From Siphonobacter sp. SORGH_AS_0500 (lineage in GTDB: Bacteria > Bacteroidota > Bacteroidia > Cytophagales > Spirosomataceae), in NCBI RefSeq assembly GCF_002838835.1, contig NZ_NHPP01000002.1, positions 186,001 to 250,000 on the forward strand: a DNA stretch of 64,000 nt, given 5' to 3'. Position 1 is the stretch's first letter; every line of letters begins with the position of its first letter. The notes beneath the pieces were generated by a model. The model ran no database searches. It saw only the letters and a list, made by a program, of their open reading frames with translations, and had not been told where the DNA came from. The position numbers and the translations under genes were made by a program. Positions 15,733-26,159 of this stretch are shown here, piece after piece.

Positions 15733-18372
15733 ATGGCTCGTCCAGCGAAGGAAGGTACCGTGAAGCCGGAGAAAGAAACCCCTCTGAATCGTCAGTATAA
15801 TCAGATCAAAGCCCAGTATCCGGGAGCTATTTTACTTTTCCGGGTGGGTGATTTTTACGAAACGTTTGGCGAGGATGCCGTGCGAGCCAGCAAGATTTTA
15901 GGGATTACCCTCACTAAACGAAACAACGGTGGTTCAGGGGAGACGCCACTTGCCGGTTTTCCGCATCATTCCCTCGATACGTACTTACCTAAACTAGTAC
16001 GGGCGGGGCAACGGGTAGCCATTTGTGATCAATTGGAGGACCCGGCAACGGTAAAGGGTATTGTGAAACGGGGCGTAACGGAGCTGGTTACTCCCGGCGT
16101 TTCTTTCAACGATAATGTACTGGATGTTCGGCGAAATAACTACCTGGCTGCCGTTCATTTTCACAAAGATATCATTGGCATCGCCTTTCTTGACGTATCA
16201 ACGGGAGAGTTCCTGACGACCCAGGGAAATGCAGCTTATATTGAGAAATTACTGCAAAGTTTTAGTCCAGCGGAGGTGTTATTCTGCAAGAAAAACAAAG
16301 CGGAATTTCAGGGAAATTTTGGTGACCAGTTTAATACTTACCAGCTTGAAGACTGGGCCTTCACTCAGGATTTTGCCTATCCTTTATTAACCGGGCATTT
16401 CAAGACTACAACCTTGAAAGGGTTTGGCGTTGAGAATCTGTCCGAAGGGATTGTGGCGGCGGGTGTTATTCTGCATTACCTGGCCGAAACCGAACACCGG
16501 GAAATCAGCCACATTACCAGACTCAATCGCCTAGAAGAAGAAAAATACGTCTGGCTGGATCGCTTTACCATTCGAAATCTGGAATTGGTGTCGGCCCAGC
16601 AGGAAAATGGCGTTCCGCTGATTAATATTCTCGATCAGACGCTCACCCCGATGGGTGCTCGGATGCTACGCAAGTGGCTGGTCTTACCGCTCAAGGATTT
16701 AAAACCTATTCAGGAACGGCTAAATACGGTCGAACTGTTATTGAACGATAACGAGTTGGCTGAAACACTGGACCTTCATCTGAAACAGATTGGTGATCTG
16801 GAGCGTCTCATTTCCAAAGTAGCCGTACGGCGGATTAATCCCCGCGAAATGCAGGCTCTCAAGCGGGCTTTAACACACATCGCTCCGATTCGAAACTGGT
16901 TATTACAACAAAGTGCGACGCAGCCGCTACTCAAAAAATACGCTGAGCAGCTTAATCCCTGCGAATTCCTACTAGATAAAATTGAAAAGGAATTACGCGA
17001 AGATCCGCCATTGGTAACGAATCTGGGCAACATGATTAAATCCGGTATTGATGAAAAACTGGATGAGTTACATCAGATTGCTTATGCCGGGAAGGATTTT
17101 CTGGTCAATATTCAGAATCGGGAGGTTGCCAATACCGGAATTACTTCCCTGAAAATTGCCTATAATAAAGTTTTTGGTTATTACCTAGAAGTAACGAATG
17201 CTCATAAAAACCGGGTTCCGGCGGAATGGATTCGAAAGCAAACCTTGGTAAATGCGGAACGTTACATAACGCCTGAGCTGAAGGAATACGAAGATCAGAT
17301 TCTGAACGCAGAAGATAAAATCTTTGTGATTGAACAACGGATTTTCAATGAGTTAATACAAACGGCAAGTGAATACGTGGGTCCCATTCAGCAGAATGCT
17401 CAGGTATTGGCCGTGCTTGATGCGTTGCTGAGTTTTTCTAAAACGGCCCGAAAAAATAACTACGTCAAACCATCAGTAAATGACGGAAACGCGATTCAGA
17501 TTACGGCGGGTCGTCACCCCGTTATTGAACAGCAGTTACCGCTTGGCGAAAGTTACGTTCCTAACGACGTGCGGCTGGATGACGAAGAGCAACAGATCAT
17601 TATGATTACGGGACCAAACATGGCCGGTAAATCAGCCTTGCTCCGGCAAACGGCTCTGATTGTGCTCATGGCCCAAATGGGAAGTTATGTTCCGGCAACG
17701 GCTGCCGAAATCGGTTTGGTGGATAAGGTATTTACACGGGTAGGAGCGTCGGATAACCTGAGTCGGGGCGAAAGCACTTTCATGGTCGAAATGACTGAGA
17801 CTGCGAGCATTCTTAATAACCTGAGCGATAAAAGCCTGGTATTAATGGATGAGATTGGTCGGGGAACGAGTACCTATGACGGAGTAAGTATTGCCTGGGG
17901 CATTACAGAGTACCTGCATAATTTACCCAATGCCCGTCCGAAAACGCTGTTTGCTACGCATTACCATGAGCTGAATCAACTGGCGGAAGATTTTCCAAGA
18001 ATCAAAAATTTCAATGTTTCGGTGAAGGAGTCAGGAACGAAGGTAATCTTCCTCCGAAAACTAAAACCGGGTGGTTCCGAACATAGCTTTGGCATTCACG
18101 TAGCCCAAATGGCGGGTATGCCGGGAGCGGTAGTAAATCGGGCCAATGAAATTCTGGCTCACTTAGAGCAGGATCATATCAAGGAAAAGAACAAAGAATT
18201 GATTCGGGACATGCCCAAGGCCATTCCGGCTTATCAGATGAGTCTGTTTGGAGCAGAGAAAGATCCGCGTTTTGAGAAGATCGAAGAGTTATTGTCTCGG
18301 GTAGATATCAACGCACTGACGCCGATAGAGGCCTTGCTGAAGCTGAATGAGATTAAGAGGATAATGGAGTAA
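15733..18372 (+). CDS. mutS: DNA mismatch repair protein MutS
   Basis: An 879-residue full-length MutS, the mismatch-sensing ATPase of post-replicative repair. The mismatch-binding domain carries GDFYETF (the F-x-E wedge, near residue 40). The core and lever domains follow, then Walker A GPNMAGKS (627-634), the signature SRGESTFMVEM, Walker B LVLMDEIGRGTST and the ATPase histidine region TLFATHYHEL. The C-terminus (MSLFGAEKDPRFEKIEELLSRVD...) is the usual dimer/clamp tail. Monocistronic, with a candidate promoter at 15615-15646. No mutL is nearby. The start ATG follows an AT-rich leader without a Shine-Dalgarno site. A REP repeat array begins 27 bases after its stop. Confidence 0.97.
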   Translation: MARPAKEGTVKPEKETPLNRQYNQIKAQYPGAILLFRVGDFYETFGEDAVRASKILGITLTKRNNGGSGETPLAGFPHHSLDTYLPKLVRAGQRVAICDQLEDPATVKGIVKRGVTELVTPGVSFNDNVLDVRRNNYLAAVHFHKDIIGIAFLDVSTGEFLTTQGNAAYIEKLLQSFSPAEVLFCKKNKAEFQGNFGDQFNTYQLEDWAFTQDFAYPLLTGHFKTTTLKGFGVENLSEGIVAAGVILHYLAETEHREISHITRLNRLEEEKYVWLDRFTIRNLELVSAQQENGVPLINILDQTLTPMGARMLRKWLVLPLKDLKPIQERLNTVELLLNDNELAETLDLHLKQIGDLERLISKVAVRRINPREMQALKRALTHIAPIRNWLLQQSATQPLLKKYAEQLNPCEFLLDKIEKELREDPPLVTNLGNMIKSGIDEKLDELHQIAYAGKDFLVNIQNREVANTGITSLKIAYNKVFGYYLEVTNAHKNRVPAEWIRKQTLVNAERYITPELKEYEDQILNAEDKIFVIEQRIFNELIQTASEYVGPIQQNAQVLAVLDALLSFSKTARKNNYVKPSVNDGNAIQITAGRHPVIEQQLPLGESYVPNDVRLDDEEQQIIMITGPNMAGKSALLRQTALIVLMAQMGSYVPATAAEIGLVDKVFTRVGASDNLSRGESTFMVEMTETASILNNLSDKSLVLMDEIGRGTSTYDGVSIAWGITEYLHNLPNARPKTLFATHYHELNQLAEDFPRIKNFNVSVKESGTKVIFLRKLKPGGSEHSFGIHVAQMAGMPGAVVNRANEILAHLEQDHIKEKNKELIRDMPKAIPAYQMSLFGAEKDPRFEKIEELLSRVDINALTPIEALLKLNEIKRIME

Positions 18373-18398
18373 TATTAGGTGTCGCTGTTTTTTATAAA

Positions 18399-18825
18399 AG
18401 CTGAATAAGCTAAGAAATTATCTTGCATGCCGCTGGCAGCTTGTGTTTATAGGGTAACAATTCGGTAGAAGGAGCATTGCTGCCAGCGAAAAGCTGGCAG
18501 CGGCGGGAGTAACTTATTGGGTAGCTAGTTGAGTTTTGCCGAAGCTGAATAAGCTAAGAAATTACCTTGCATGCCGCTGGCAGCTTGTGTTTGTAGGGTA
18601 ACTATTTGGTTGGAAAGAAGTATTGCTGCCAGCGAAAAAGCTGGCAGCGGTGGGAGTAACTTACTGGGTAACTAGTTGAAGCTTCGCAAAAGCTGAATAA
18701 GCTAAGAATTATCTTGTATGCCGCTGCCAGCTTTCCGCTGGCAGCTTGTGTTTGTAGGGTAACTATTTGGTTGGAAAGAAGTATTGCTGCCAGCAGAAAA
18801 GCTGGCAACGGTGCGAGAAACTATT
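18399..18825. repeat. REP array: three tandem ~145-bp units with CTGGCAGC palindromes
   Basis: Units start at AAGCTGAATAAGC at 18399, 18542 and 18690 (periods 143 and 148). Each holds GCCGCTGGCAGC near its left end and a hairpin such as GCTGCCAGC-gaaaa-GCTGGCAGC (18479-18501 in unit 1), joined by a conserved spacer. The third unit has an additional palindrome (CTGCCAGCTTTCCGCTGGCAG). The array fills the gap between mutS and the RAYT transposase. Confidence 0.9.
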
Positions 18826-18899
18826 AAATAAATAACACTCAAAATTTAGCAAGCGGTATAACCCTAACCTAGGATGATAAGTATTTTTATCTAAAAAAG

Positions 18900-19487
18900 A
18901 TGATCATACCTAAAATAGATTATTACCCTCCCATGCTTGCGGGGCAATTCTATCATATCTACAACCGAGGGAATAATCATGAAAACCTATTTTATTCCCA
19001 CGAGAACTATCGGTATTTTCTGGAGAAGTGGCAGCAGTATCTAACTGATTACGTTGATACTTATGCGTATTGCCTATTACCGAATCACTTTCATTTCTTG
19101 ATACAGGTCAAAAACTTTAAAGACTATTCGCCTGCTAGTTTATCAGGGAAGTTTAGAAGTCTTTTTGCGAACTATGCCGAGAAGATTAATAAACAGGAAG
19201 GCAGACAGGGAAGCCTGTTTCAGAAAAACTTTAGAAGAAAAATTGTAGTAACGGATCGGTACTTGACAGAATTAGTCTATTACATCCACGCTAATCCTCA
19301 AAAGCATGGATTTTGCTCCGATTTTAAAACCTACAGGTATAGTTCTTACCTTAAAATCCTCGAACAAACTAAAACCTCATTGCAAAAAGATTATGTGCTA
19401 AAGTGGTTTGGAGGAAGGCAGGAATATTTAAAATGCCATCATCAGTATGAGCCCACCCAAGGTTGGCCTAATTGGATACTTGATTAA
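18900..19487 (+). CDS. REP-associated tyrosine transposase (RAYT, IS200/Y1-like)
   Basis: A 195-residue Y1 HUH transposase of the TnpA_REP type. FYHIYNRGNN (18-27) is the family N-terminal motif, the HUH metal ligands are H63 and H65 in LPNHFHFLI, GSLFQKNFRR follows, and the catalytic tyrosine is Y127 or Y128 in LVYYIHANPQKHGF. RAYTs cut and rejoin single-stranded REP hairpins. Here the gene is bracketed by them: three units upstream (18399-18825) and one hairpin immediately downstream (19514-19537) with the same GCTGCCAGC/GCTGGCAGC arms. No terminal inverted repeats of a standard insertion sequence are visible, as expected for this class. The ORF is intact, so the system may be active. Confidence 0.93.
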   Translation: MIIPKIDYYPPMLAGQFYHIYNRGNNHENLFYSHENYRYFLEKWQQYLTDYVDTYAYCLLPNHFHFLIQVKNFKDYSPASLSGKFRSLFANYAEKINKQEGRQGSLFQKNFRRKIVVTDRYLTELVYYIHANPQKHGFCSDFKTYRYSSYLKILEQTKTSLQKDYVLKWFGGRQEYLKCHHQYEPTQGWPNWILD

Positions 19488-19513
19488 TAAATGGGTCGTA
19501 ATCTAATAAAAAA

Positions 19514-19537
19514 GCTGCCAGCTTTTCTGCTGGCAGC
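19514..19537. repeat. Downstream REP hairpin of the RAYT element
   Basis: GCTGCCAGC (19514-19522) pairs with GCTGGCAGC (19529-19537) over a TTTTCT loop. The arms are identical to those in the upstream array. It begins 26 bases after the transposase stop and may also terminate transcription. Confidence 0.9.
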
Positions 19538-19570
19538 AATACATAACTTAACTTATACTAGAAGCATAGG

Positions 19571-20524
19571 TTACTTCCGAGCCTTATTCCAGGCGAAGAA
19601 AGCTAATCCTGCTGCTGCTCCATAGAGCAAACCTTTGGCTACCCAGTAGGAAACGGGCTTGGGCATGGAAACAATGCCATTTTCATCGGTATGAGCCGGG
19701 TTATTGATATAACGACTTCTCCAGGGTAAGGCACGAGTGTCAAATTCATCGGATAACTCCTGAATTTTGGCTCGCCATTCTTTTCCGTGCAGGGCTTTTC
19801 CGTGTCCTGTTCCAACGGCACTGGGTTTAAGTTCTGCCAGTTTCCGAACGGATTTTTTAGCCGCTCGCCAGTCACAGGTAAAGTACGTTGGAGGTCCGTG
19901 CAGCGTAAGCTTCTGCGTCATGACACTAATGGCCGAACTTTGATCGGTGGTGACAAATGCATCACCTGCAATGAGGACTTTATCTTTATCCCGGAATAAT
20001 GATACGTGTCCGGGTGAATGACCTGGGGTGTGAATAAACCGCCAATCGGGTAATTCATCAATAAAGCCATTGTGAGGAATCGGTTTAACCTTATCCTTCA
20101 GGTTGAGGGGACTCGTTGGGAAAAGAAACGAAAATGCTGACATCGCTCCATTACCCGCTGTTGGATCTGGTGGTGGGTAGTGCGACTTACCTGTTAGGAA
20201 GGGCATTTCCAGGGGGTGAGCGTACACCGGAACGTTCCACACTTTCAACAAGTCTTCCAAAGAACCCCGGTGGTCAAAGTGGCCATGCGTCAAGACAATG
20301 GCTTGTGGCGGATTGTCTTTACCAAACCGTGCCTCAGCCTCTTTAATAATTCGGTCTGCTGAGTTGGGAATAGCCGCATCCACTAATACCCAGGGGCTGC
20401 CTTCTTCCTGCTTGCCAATCATGTAAATGTTGACGAAGGCAAACTTCAACCCGGCCACATCTTCTGCGACATCGTACTCCGACGACATCGTAAGACTTTG
20501 TTTTTCAATCAGTTCTTGTTCCAT
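19571..20524 (-). CDS. MBL-fold metallo-hydrolase with C-terminal membrane helix
   Basis: From the ATG at 20524 this is a 317-residue metallo-beta-lactamase-fold protein. The zinc motif THGHFDH (H80, H82, D84, H85) is complete, followed by a second-site histidine in HTPGHSPGHVSLF and an aspartate in VLIAGDAF, and GTGHGKAL near residue 245. The last ~25 residues (SYWVAKGLLYGAAAGLAFFAW) form a likely membrane helix, unusual for cytosolic hydrolases. The frame continues 36 codons upstream but that segment looks non-conserved and lacks a signal peptide. Substrate is unknown: this superfamily includes glyoxalases, lactonases and nucleases. It follows the GDPD gene in the same direction and may be cotranscribed. 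Confidence 0.85.
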   Translation of the reverse strand: MEQELIEKQSLTMSSEYDVAEDVAGLKFAFVNIYMIGKQEEGSPWVLVDAAIPNSADRIIKEAEARFGKDNPPQAIVLTHGHFDHRGSLEDLLKVWNVPVYAHPLEMPFLTGKSHYPPPDPTAGNGAMSAFSFLFPTSPLNLKDKVKPIPHNGFIDELPDWRFIHTPGHSPGHVSLFRDKDKVLIAGDAFVTTDQSSAISVMTQKLTLHGPPTYFTCDWRAAKKSVRKLAELKPSAVGTGHGKALHGKEWRAKIQELSDEFDTRALPWRSRYINNPAHTDENGIVSMPKPVSYWVAKGLLYGAAAGLAFFAWNKARK

Positions 20525-20677
20525 AGGTTGGATATTTGGGAAGCATCCCTGAAAAAGCTGTTCCATTCCAACCTTTGAATCAGTTGATTCCAGGAATAGG
20601 AAAGTCGGTGGTCTGATATGGGGATGAACCACTACAAACCGCCGACTTTTATTCCTTATTAATTAAAAATCAGAGTA

Positions 20678-21550
20678 TTACTTCTTTTTCAAAGCTTCGG
20701 CCATTTCCAGGGGCCGATCGGTGGACATGATGTCGGCACCGTTTTTGGCGAAATTAACGTATACCTGATCTCCTTTAGCCTGAGCCATTTTATCCAGGTT
20801 ACCCAGCGTGCCCAGAATGCAGGGAATACCTTTCTGGTGTAAAAATTGGTAATGCTCAGTCGAGGGTTCTCTGGTTCCTACGAACGCTACCATCCGGTTA
20901 TCAGGAATGCCTAATTCATGATGACGCTGGTACTCGGCTTCATTCCGAATAGTTACCGAAATCATCAGGTTTGGGTCCAGCTTATACACTTTTGCCGCAT
21001 CCTGGGCATTATAGGTAATGATGACGCTAACGTCTTCAGTGTGCGTTTGATGAACCATATCAACCACTTTCTCGAAAGGAACGCTGCGTTTTACATCCAG
21101 CGTATACACTACTTTGCCCTTACCCCAGCGAAGAACTTTTTCCAGGGTAGGCATGCGGAATTTAGTCACCGTTCCGGCATTATCCTTCAGGAAGAGGCTT
21201 TGGGTATAATCATAAGTAATCGCATTCAGTTTGCCTTTCCCGGTCGTTGTGCGGTCCAGCACATCATCGTGTAACATGACCAATACGCTGTCTTTCGTCA
21301 GTCCAATGTCACACTCAATAATCATGGCTGCTTTATTGGCCAGATACGCGAAAGATTCGATGCAATTTTCAGGATAACCCGTATAATCGCCACCGCCCCG
21401 GTGAGCACTGATCAAAGTAGGTTTACCCGCTTGCGGTTTCAGAAACTCAGTCAACCCGTTCTTCGGAACGCGGAGGTATGTTTTAGAACTACTACAGCCT
21501 AATACAAAGGCCAGGCAAAGGCTTAACAAGCCGAGACGTTTAAACATCAT
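20678..21550 (-). CDS. Glycerophosphodiester phosphodiesterase family lipoprotein
   Basis: A 290-residue protein with lipobox VLGC (Cys19). The TIM-barrel GDPD motifs are complete: SAHRGGG (H50, R51), E61 in GYPENCIESF, the metal site IIECDIG (E79, D81), and catalytic LHDDVLDRTTTGKG (H94). It hydrolyses glycerophosphodiesters to sn-glycerol 3-phosphate and an alcohol, here probably in the periplasm or at the outer membrane. The insert typical of the small GDPD domain is present. The last phrase MSTDRPLEM is the usual C-terminal GDPD motif (TD-P). Upstream lies a 98-bp inverted repeat and the terminator of the sucB gene, so this unit has its own start. Confidence 0.92.
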   Translation of the reverse strand: MMFKRLGLLSLCLAFVLGCSSSKTYLRVPKNGLTEFLKPQAGKPTLISAHRGGGDYTGYPENCIESFAYLANKAAMIIECDIGLTKDSVLVMLHDDVLDRTTTGKGKLNAITYDYTQSLFLKDNAGTVTKFRMPTLEKVLRWGKGKVVYTLDVKRSVPFEKVVDMVHQTHTEDVSVIITYNAQDAAKVYKLDPNLMISVTIRNEAEYQRHHELGIPDNRMVAFVGTREPSTEHYQFLHQKGIPCILGTLGNLDKMAQAKGDQVYVNFAKNGADIMSTDRPLEMAEALKKK

Positions 21551-21552
21551 TT

Positions 21553-21650
21553 AGTTTTCAGTTTGCGGTTTATAGTTTTCAGTTGAGAAGCATATCAATT
21601 CTGGATAACCCAAAACTGAAAACAGACGACTGAAAACTGTAAACTGAAAA
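21553..21650. repeat. Imperfect inverted repeat of TTTTCAGTTT units
   Basis: The left arm (about 21553-21587) and right arm (about 21611-21650) are imperfect reverse complements built from the phrase AGTTTTCAGTTT. The same composition recurs at 12622-12690 and, as a larger inverted pair, at 58658-58893. Non-coding. Confidence 0.75.
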
Positions 21651-21683
21651 ATCCCCGCTCTAGCGTTACCAGAGTCGGGGATT
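21649..21683 (-). terminator. Terminator of the sucAB operon
   Basis: AAATCCCCG-CTCT pairs with AGAG-t-CGGGGATTT around a short loop. It is followed by Ts read leftward and lies 24 bases beyond the sucB stop at 21707. Confidence 0.85.
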
Positions 21684-21706
21684 TGTTCTTGAGTATGGTT
21701 TGAGGA

Positions 21707-23260
21707 CTACACGTCTAATAATAAACGAGTAGGCTCTTCTAATAACTGCTTCACGCGAACCAGGAAGCTTACGGATTCTTTACCGTCAATGATGCGGTGG
21801 TCATAGCTTAATGCGATGTACATCATCGGGCGAATCACGATTTCCTTATTCACTACTACGGGACGCTCAATGATGTTGTGCATACCTAAAATAGCTACCT
21901 GAGGAGCGTTAATGATAGGCGTAGACATCATCGAACCGAATACGCCACCATTGGTGATGGTAAACGTTCCGCCATTCATGTCTTCGATGGTCAGCTTGTT
22001 GTCACGAGCTTTTACGGCCAGATCAACAATGCCTTTTTCGATACCCGCGAAAGTTAAGTCACCTACGTTACGTAACACAGGAACCACTAAACCGCGAGGC
22101 GTAGAAACGGCTACGGAGATATCTACGTAATCGTGGTAAACAATTTCATCACCGTCAATGGAAGCGTTCACCGCTTCGAATTCTTTCAGGGCCACGGTAA
22201 CGGCTTTCGCAAAGAAGGACATGAAGCCTAAGCCTACGCCGTGTTTCTCCTTGAAGCGATCTTTGTATTTCGAACGCAGATCCATGATCGGCTGCATATC
22301 TACTTCGTTGAAAGTAGTCAGCATGGCCGTTTCATTTTTCACCGCTACCAGACGACGGGCAATCGTTTTACGAAGCGAAGTCATGCGTTGACGACGTACG
22401 CCACGCTCTTCGGTAGATGCTGGTTTAGCAGCAGGAGCGGCTTTAGGAGCTTCAGCCTTGGCAGGAGCAGGAGCCGTAGATGCTTTCAGGGCGTCAGCTT
22501 TCATGATTTTGCCACCTTCACCTGAACCCTGAATATCTTTAGGATTAATACCTTTATCCGCTAAAATCGCAGCAGCTACGGGAGTAACGCCACTGGCTTT
22601 ATCAGCCACAGGGGCCGATGCAGTAGCCGCTGGTGCTGCTGCGGGAGCTGGGCTAGAGGCAGGAGCAGAAGCACCCGCACCTACTGTAATGGTAGCAATG
22701 ACAGCACCAATTTCCAGCGTAGAACCAGGTTCCGCAATGATATGTAACGTTCCGGCAGCCTCAGCGGGTAACTCAAACGTAGCTTTGTCAGATTCCAGTT
22801 CGCAAAGGATCTCGTCCATTTTCACGACGTCACCTTCTTTTTTATTCCAGTTTGCAATGGTAGCTTCGGTTACCGACTCACCCATTACCGGAATTTTAAC
22901 TTCAATGGTTTTGGTCTCTTCCGATTTGGCTTCCGCAGCAGGAGCAGCCTGAGGGGCAGCTTCAACAGCAGGAGCGGCTTCCGCTTTAGGAGCTTCTGCG
23001 GCAGGGGCAGAACCTGCATCACCATCCGTAGAGATAGAACAGATAGGAGCTCCGATCGCCAGCGTATCGCCTTCTTTAGCCAGAATACGCAGAATACCTG
23101 CGGCTTCAGCCGGAAGTTCAAATGTAGCCTTGTCAGACTCTAATTCACATAATACCTCATCCATTGCTACCGTATCGCCGTCTTTTTTGTTCCAGGTGGC
23201 GATGGTAACCTCAGTGACGGATTCCCCTACAACGGGGACTTTCATTTCGATGATTGCCAT
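21707..23260 (-). CDS. sucB: 2-oxoglutarate dehydrogenase E2 (dihydrolipoyllysine succinyltransferase)
   Basis: A 517-residue E2 component of the 2-oxoglutarate dehydrogenase complex in the TCA cycle. It has two tandem lipoyl domains with lipoylated lysines K44 and K159, both in [11 protein letters not shown]; a duplicated lipoyl domain is common in Bacteroidota but not in E. coli SucB. Ala/Pro-rich linkers follow, then a peripheral subunit-binding domain ([15 protein letters not shown]...GKIMKAD). The C-terminal acyltransferase domain carries SYDHRIIDG (catalytic H488, D492). It lies 92 bases downstream of sucA with a strong hairpin in the gap, so the two form an operon with the usual E1-E2 order; no E3 (lpd) gene is adjacent. 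Confidence 0.95.
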   Translation of the reverse strand: MAIIEMKVPVVGESVTEVTIATWNKKDGDTVAMDEVLCELESDKATFELPAEAAGILRILAKEGDTLAIGAPICSISTDGDAGSAPAAEAPKAEAAPAVEAAPQAAPAAEAKSEETKTIEVKIPVMGESVTEATIANWNKKEGDVVKMDEILCELESDKATFELPAEAAGTLHIIAEPGSTLEIGAVIATITVGAGASAPASSPAPAAAPAATASAPVADKASGVTPVAAAILADKGINPKDIQGSGEGGKIMKADALKASTAPAPAKAEAPKAAPAAKPASTEERGVRRQRMTSLRKTIARRLVAVKNETAMLTTFNEVDMQPIMDLRSKYKDRFKEKHGVGLGFMSFFAKAVTVALKEFEAVNASIDGDEIVYHDYVDISVAVSTPRGLVVPVLRNVGDLTFAGIEKGIVDLAVKARDNKLTIEDMNGGTFTITNGGVFGSMMSTPIINAPQVAILGMHNIIERPVVVNKEIVIRPMMYIALSYDHRIIDGKESVSFLVRVKQLLEEPTRLLLDV

Positions 23261-23312
23261 GATTAGGTACTTCCCCGAAGGGAGGATTCGTTCTTATTAT
23301 ATAATCAAAATG

Positions 23313-23342
23313 GCCGGATTCAGAAGTTTCCCTGAATCCGGC
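23313..23342 (-). promoter_or_regulatory. Intercistronic hairpin between sucA and sucB
   Basis: GCCGGATTCAG (23313-23323) pairs perfectly with CTGAATCCGGC (23332-23342), in the 92-base gap of the operon. Without a clean U run it is more likely an RNA-stability or ratio-setting element than a full terminator. Confidence 0.55.
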
Positions 23343-23352
23343 TCGTTAGTTA

Positions 23353-26132
23353 TTAAGCAAAAGCTTCCTGAATTAAGGCGGCCTGTTCTTCGCTGTGGGT
23401 CTTTAAGAAACCTGTAGCGGGTGAAGCCGAAGTTTTACGCGAAATTACGTCTAACTGGCCACAACCAAATTCACGTAAAATATAAGTCCAGTAACCCATA
23501 TTTTTAGGCTCTTCCTGAACCCAGTAAATTTTGGCTTTCGAGAACTTCGCCAACTCCTGCTGAATTTGTTTCAACGGTAGCGGGTGTAGTTGTTCAACCC
23601 GAATGATGGCTACATCGTTGCGACCATCTTTCTGTTGTTTGTCCAGCAGATCGTAATAGATTTTACCCGTACAGAGTAATACCTTTTTCACTTTCTTCGG
23701 ATCAACAAAGGTATCGCCGATTACTTCTTTGAAACCACCTGTAGTCAGATCTTCAATCGGAGAAACGTTCAGCGGGTGACGTAACATCGACTTGGGGGAC
23801 ATGATAACCAGCGGCTTACGGAAGTCCCAGGTTAATTGTCTCCGCATCAGGTGGAAGATGTTCGCTGGCGTCGTTACGTTTGCGACTACCATGTTGTAAT
23901 CGCCGCACAACTGCAGGAAGCGTTCGGGGCGGGCATTTGAGTGCTCGGGACCCTGACCTTCGTACCCGTGAGGTAATAACATCACCAGACCATTTTGCAG
24001 ACCCCACTTGGATTCGCAGGAACTTACAAATTGGTCAATAATAATCTGAGCACCGTTAGCAAAATCACCAAACTGAGCTTCCCAGATGACCAGAGCGTGA
24101 GCGTTGGCCATGGAATAACCAAACTCAAAACCTAAAACACCGTACTCAGAAAGCAGGGAGTTGAAGATTTCCATCTGCTCCTGACCTTCCTGAATGTTAT
24201 TAATCTGCGTATACGTCTTGTTCGTTTCGGCATCGTGAAGAACGGCATGACGGTGACTAAACGTACCGCGTTGCACATCCTGACCCGTCATCCGAACGTT
24301 TTTACCTTCCAGTAATAGGGAGCCGTAGGCCATTAATTCAGCCGTAGCCCAGTTAACCTGACCGTTATCCTGTAACAGTTTTTTACGGTCGGTAATGAGT
24401 TTATCAATCTGTTTCAGGGGCTTGAAACCTTCGGGAAGCGTGGTTAAGGCCGTGAAAATTTTATCGACTGTTTCGCGGGAAATAGCAGTTACGGGCGATT
24501 GCTCGAAATCTTCCGCCGAACCATAGCGAAGTTTCTTCCACTCTTCGTCTAATTTCAACGGATGGAAAACGGGAGCTTCAGCCTGTTTCACCCCATCCAG
24601 ACGATCCTGGAGGAATTGCTTGAATTCCGCTTCCATGCTCTTCGCCAGCTTCGCGTCTACTTTGCCACGGCTTACGAGTTGTTCGTTATATAACTCCAGA
24701 ACGTTCTTGTGCAGTTTGATCTGAGAGTACATCGTGGGCTGCGTGAACGAAGGCTCGTCCGACTCATTATGACCCCAGCGACGGTAGCAAATCATGTTAA
24801 TGAAAACGTCCTGGTTGAATTCCTGACGGTATTCAACGGCCATTTTCGAAACGAACATAACGGCTTCTGGATCGTCACCATTCACGTGGAATACGGGAGC
24901 ATCGATGATTTTCGCGATGTCCGTACAGTAAATAGCCGAACGGCCTTCTACCGAGTCCGTGGTGAAACCAATCTGGTTATTAATCACGAAGTGAATGGTA
25001 CCACCCGTTTTGTAGGCGGGAAGTTTCGCCATTTGGGTTACTTCGTAAACAATGCCCTGACCGGCAACGGCGGCGTCTCCATGAATCAGGATCGGCATTA
25101 CTTTATCGTAATCACCTGCGAAAATTCCATCCGCACGGCTACGTACGAAACCTTCTACTACAGGGTTAACCGTCTCTAAGTGAGAAGGGTTAGGAGCCAG
25201 CTTTAAGCTACATCTTTACCCGATGGCGTTCTGTGCGTGCTGGAATAACCCAGGTGATACTTCACGTCACCGCCGAAGTTAATATCGTTAGGCAGGGTAT
25301 CTTCCAGCTCCGGCACTTGTCCCACGAAACCACTGATGATCTCGTCGTACGACTTGTGCATGATGTTCACCAAGACGTTCAGACGGCCCCGGTGGGCCAT
25401 CCCGATCATTACTTCTTCTACACCCAGATCGGCGGAAGTATTAATGATCGTATCGAGCGAAGGAATCGTTGCCTCGCCACCTTCCAGCGAGAAACGTTTC
25501 TGGCCTAAAAACTTGGTATGAAGAAACTGCTCGAAGGTTACTGCTTCGTTTAGTTTCTTTAGAATACGTTCTTTTTCTTCTTTTGTAGGATCGAAAACCA
25601 GAGCTGCTTTTTCAATTTTATTACGCAGCCACTCTTTTTCAACCATGTTCCGAACGTACATGTACTCGAAACCGATGTTACCAGCGTAAATTTTTTCGAG
25701 GGCAGCCATGATCTCGCGAAGCGTCGCCGAACGGCCTAAAAGAAAATGACCTGCTTCAAAAACGGTATCGAGGTCTTTTTCAGAAAGTTTATAGTCTTCT
25801 AAAGTTAAGCGGGCTTCCAGGTCACGCTCGTAACCCAGAGGGTTAGTTTTAGCCAATAAGTGACCGCGAGAGCGATAGGCTTTGATCAGGCTTAAAACGG
25901 AGCCTTCCTTTGCAATAATACCTGCGTCGGCGGGTTTGGCTTGTCCGTTGCCGTTTGAAGAAGGAGCTACTGCGGCAGAATCACCTTTTTCACCGTAAAG
26001 AACAGAGAAATCGTAGCCTTTGAAGAAGTTTTGCCAACTGGTGTCTACACTGGTTGGGTCTTGTTGGTATTTATCGTACAAGTCGGAAATGTAATCCACG
26101 TCCGCATTGGCGATATAAGAATATTGGTCCAT
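23353..26132 (-). CDS. sucA: 2-oxoglutarate dehydrogenase E1, interrupted by an apparent 1-nt deletion
   Basis: Thiamine-dependent E1 of the 2-oxoglutarate dehydrogenase complex. The N-terminal segment (from ATG 26132, MDQYSYIANADVDYISDLYD) runs through FEQFLHTKFLGQKRFSLEGG, SADLGVEEVMIGMAHRGRLN and VKYHLGYSS to SGKDVA, then meets a stop at 25205. Adding one base at about 25208 continues as SLKLAPNPSHLETVNPVVEG and joins the second frame, MPILIHGDAAVAGQGIVYE onward to the 23353 stop, including HGYEGQGPEHSNARPERFLQ. The joined product is about 925 residues, a normal E1 size with no missing block. The wider frame to 26225 contains a TAnnTTTG element (26160-26167), so I reject it as coding. In a conserved TCA operon a sequencing indel is more likely than a real knockout. 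Confidence 0.92.
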
Positions 26133-26159
26133 ATCAGAAAAACTGCTCGAATAATTGGG

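Noticed and set aside
18399-18825. Regularly spaced repeats that could suggest a CRISPR array
   Set aside because: The spacer parts are conserved between units, the period is ~145 bp, and the palindromes match the REP hairpins beside a RAYT transposase. No cas genes are present.
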